Origin: Alphaproteobacteria bacterium
Lineage (GTDB): Bacteria; Myxococcota_A; UBA796; GCA-2862545
DNA length: 64,000 nucleotides
NCBI GenBank assembly: GCA_020632885.1
Contig: JACKEQ010000003.1
Span: 558,001-622,000, forward strand
Direction of reading: 5' to 3'
The translations under genes and the position numbers were made by a program. Below, in pieces: positions 62,121 through 64,000 of this stretch (position 1 is its first letter; every line of letters starts with the position of its first letter). Below the pieces are notes generated by a model. That model had not been told where the DNA came from and ran no database searches. It saw only the letters and a list, made by a program, of their open reading frames with translations.

Positions 62121-63992
62121 TCAGCCGGCCTCGCAGTACTTCTTGGTGGCCGCGGCCGACTTGCAGGTGTTGAGGGCGTCGGTGGTGTCCTTGTCGGCCA
62201 CCTTGGCGTACTCGTACCACTCGCGCGCGAAGACCTTGGTGCGGTCACGCGCCTCCTTCACCTTCTCGTTGGACTCGTCGGTGGGGTTGGCAGCGTGCTT
62301 GTTCTCGAGGTCCTGCCAGATCTTCTGGGCAGCGACCGTGCGCACCTTGTAGAGCCGGTAGACGTTGGTGGTGTACGTGCTCCCGGTCCACACGGCGCGG
62401 TTCTCGAGCGCGACGTCCGCCCACCGGATCGCCTGGTAGGCCGAGCCCGCGCCCTTCTTGGAGAGCTGGAGCGCGTACTTGTAGCAGAGGTCGGGGTCCG
62501 ACTGGTCGATCTGCTCGAGGTGGCGCTTCATCAGGCGCTCCCACTCGTCGCGGTTCGTCGCGAACGCGTTGGCCATGAGCAGCCGGCTGATGCGGCTCTT
62601 CTCGGTCTGCCGATCGGACGCGGACAGGCGGCCCTCGAGGCACTGGGTGACACCGGCGTCGAGCTTGCCGAGGGCGGCCTTCGGCTCGAGCTGGACGAGG
62701 TCCGAGCAGTCACCGGAAGCGACGGCTCCCTCCCCTTCCTTCTCGGCAGGCGCGACCTGATCGCCCTTCTCGGCGGCGAGCTTGGCGGCCTGCTCGTCGG
62801 CGATCTTCTGACGATCGGCATCGGCCTTGGCCTGGGCCTCCGCCTTGCGCCGGGCTTCCTCCTCCTCGGCCTTCTTGCGAGCGGCCTCGGCAGCCTGACG
62901 CGCGGCCTCCTCGGCCTTCCGCTTGGCCTCGTCCTCGGCCTTCTTGCGATCCTCCTCGGCCTTGCGCTGCTCCGCCTCGAGGCGCTTGCGCTCCTCCTCG
63001 TCCTTGGCGGCCTTCGCGCGCTCAGCGGCTTCGGCGGCACGCTTCGCGGCCTCCTCCTGCTGCTTCCGCGCCTCCTCCTCGGCCTTCTTGCGAGCTTCGT
63101 CCGCGGCGCGGCGCTGCTCCTCTTCGGCGGCCTTCTTCCGGGCCTCCTCGGCCTTCCGGGCCTCCTCGGCCTTCCGGGCCTCCTCGGCCTCCTTGCGCTT
63201 GCGGTCCTCCTCGGCCTTGCGGGCATCGGCGGCGGCCTGCTCGGCGGCCTTCTTCTTCTCGGCCTCCTGCTTCTCGCGCTCCATCCGCATCCGGTCGGCC
63301 TCGGCAGCCTCGGCCTCGGCACGCTTCTGGGCCTCCGCCGCGGCGTTCGCCTCGGCCTGGAGACGCTTGCGCTCGGCGTCGCTGGCGGCCTTCTGGACCT
63401 GCTCCATGGCCTTCTGCGCCGCGCGGGCACGCTCGTCCGCCTCGCGCTTCCGGCGCTCCGACTCGCGGCGTGCACGCTCGGCCTCCTCGGCGGCGCGCTG
63501 CTCCGCGCGACGGGACTCGGCCTCTTCGAGACGCTTCTGCTCGGCCTCGATGCGCGCGCGCTCCGCCTCGGGATCGAAGAACGCGTCGGCGGTGCCGTCG
63601 TTGGACCCGGAAGACGGCGCGGGCTCAGGGGTGCCGGGCTCGGGCGGCGTGCCGGGCTCCGGCTCGGTGCCCGTGTTGGCGGCGACCGGACCCGGCTCGG
63701 GCTCCTCCGAGATCCGCTTCACCGGACCCTCGGGGTACTTCGAGAGCTCGACGAACGGCGAGAACCCGGAGGTGGGCTGCAGATCGAACCAGCCCACGCG
63801 CATCTCCGCCGTGACGGGGAACCCCTGGCTGTCCTTCTGGAGATCGGGCTGCACGGTGCTGTCCGACTGGATGCAGCCCATCCACCCGTCCTGGCAGGGG
63901 AAGGCTGGGCTCGCGGCGGAGAATCCCGACCACGACTGCGCGAGAGCCAGGTTGGGCAGCAGGAGGGTGAGCAGCAGGAGGCGGTTGCGCAT
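62121..63992 (-). CDS. TolA-like coiled-coil exported protein with five-cysteine C-terminal domain
   Basis: 623 residues. Signal peptide MRNRLLLLTLLLPNLALAQ. Residues 20-95 form a small domain with two cysteines (CQDGWMGC); 95-135 is a Pro/Glu/Gly linker; about 140-410 is an Ala/Glu/Lys/Arg-rich unbroken helix like TolA or other periplasm-spanning proteins. Residues about 420-623 are the domain shared with the lipoprotein at 9686-10471, with cysteines in GDC, TQC, LCY, NTC and KYC and the phrase HLEQIDQSDPDLCYKYALQL. It is the first visible gene of the operon; the promoter lies outside the window. Likely spans the envelope; function unknown. Confidence 0.75.
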   Translation of the reverse strand: MRNRLLLLTLLLPNLALAQSWSGFSAASPAFPCQDGWMGCIQSDSTVQPDLQKDSQGFPVTAEMRVGWFDLQPTSGFSPFVELSKYPEGPVKRISEEPEPGPVAANTGTEPEPGTPPEPGTPEPAPSSGSNDGTADAFFDPEAERARIEAEQKRLEEAESRRAEQRAAEEAERARRESERRKREADERARAAQKAMEQVQKAASDAERKRLQAEANAAAEAQKRAEAEAAEADRMRMEREKQEAEKKKAAEQAAADARKAEEDRKRKEAEEARKAEEARKAEEARKKAAEEEQRRAADEARKKAEEEARKQQEEAAKRAAEAAERAKAAKDEEERKRLEAEQRKAEEDRKKAEDEAKRKAEEAARQAAEAARKKAEEEEARRKAEAQAKADADRQKIADEQAAKLAAEKGDQVAPAEKEGEGAVASGDCSDLVQLEPKAALGKLDAGVTQCLEGRLSASDRQTEKSRISRLLMANAFATNRDEWERLMKRHLEQIDQSDPDLCYKYALQLSKKGAGSAYQAIRWADVALENRAVWTGSTYTTNVYRLYKVRTVAAQKIWQDLENKHAANPTDESNEKVKEARDRTKVFAREWYEYAKVADKDTTDALNTCKSAAATKKYCEAG

Positions 63993-64000
63993 GGATGGCC

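Overview
This is a 64-kb window of very GC-rich chromosome (about 70% by eye), almost entirely coding. Forty-six protein-coding genes and a few repeats or hairpins can be supported. No rRNA, tRNA, CRISPR array, transposase or phage gene was recognised. The content suggests a Gram-negative, Myxococcota-like bacterium ('Deltaproteobacteria' in older usage). The evidence is three surface proteins with MopE-type DCDD...CDGxDNDCDG repeats, one of them ending in a MYXO-CTERM-like tail; many lipoproteins; a type-II IleRS with an insertion after its KMSKS-like loop; and a fused TPR-Clp ATPase. The lineage is inferred from protein style, not from a marker search.

Layout. 1-3.6 kb: end of topoisomerase IV subunit A, complete subunit B, a methyltransferase. 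3.6-5.4 kb (minus): LysE-type exporter, lipoprotein, diiron ferritin-like protein. 5.5-9.8 kb: a 1414-aa TPR x4 + ClpA/ClpC-type AAA+ fusion, facing a lipoprotein whose five-cysteine domain recurs at the right end of the window. 10.5-13.8 kb: complete EF-P modification locus (epmB, efp, epmA) and a lipoprotein. 14-24 kb (minus): MopE-type surface protein, two large membrane proteins with PH-like segments, an RCC1-like lipoprotein, a GH114 lipoprotein, and a degenerate tandem duplication marked by two copies of a CGGAGCA-rich inverted-repeat element. 23.9-30.9 kb: ileS, a winged-helix/NTPase/TPR regulator, a lipoprotein, a fatty-acid-hydroxylase-like membrane protein. 30.9-34.3 kb (minus): a tightly overlapping four-gene operon of unknown function. 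34.4-38.7 kb: pheS, a short pheT without the usual tRNA-binding domain, and an orphan LanC-like protein, followed by a 65-bp repeat pair. 38.9-45.8 kb: purple-acid-phosphatase-like lipoprotein coupled to a 2005-aa beta-helix surface protein. 45.8-50.1 kb (minus): a macro-like/SIR2 fusion behind a MYXO-CTERM-like surface protein. 50.2-53.2 kb: four small genes of uncertain function. 53.3-64 kb (minus): a long operon holding a complete Dpp/Opp-type peptide ABC importer together with envelope proteins of unknown function.

How the genes work together. Translation is strongly represented (EF-P and its lysylation enzymes, IleRS, PheST). Envelope proteins dominate the rest: at least ten predicted lipoproteins and three calcium/metal-binding repeat proteins. 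The candidates most likely to be undescribed are the TPR-Clp fusion, the five-cysteine domain shared by two secreted proteins 52 kb apart, the macro-like/SIR2 fusion, and the ABC-importer operon with its extra envelope components. Functional statements rest on motifs read by eye; no database search was run.
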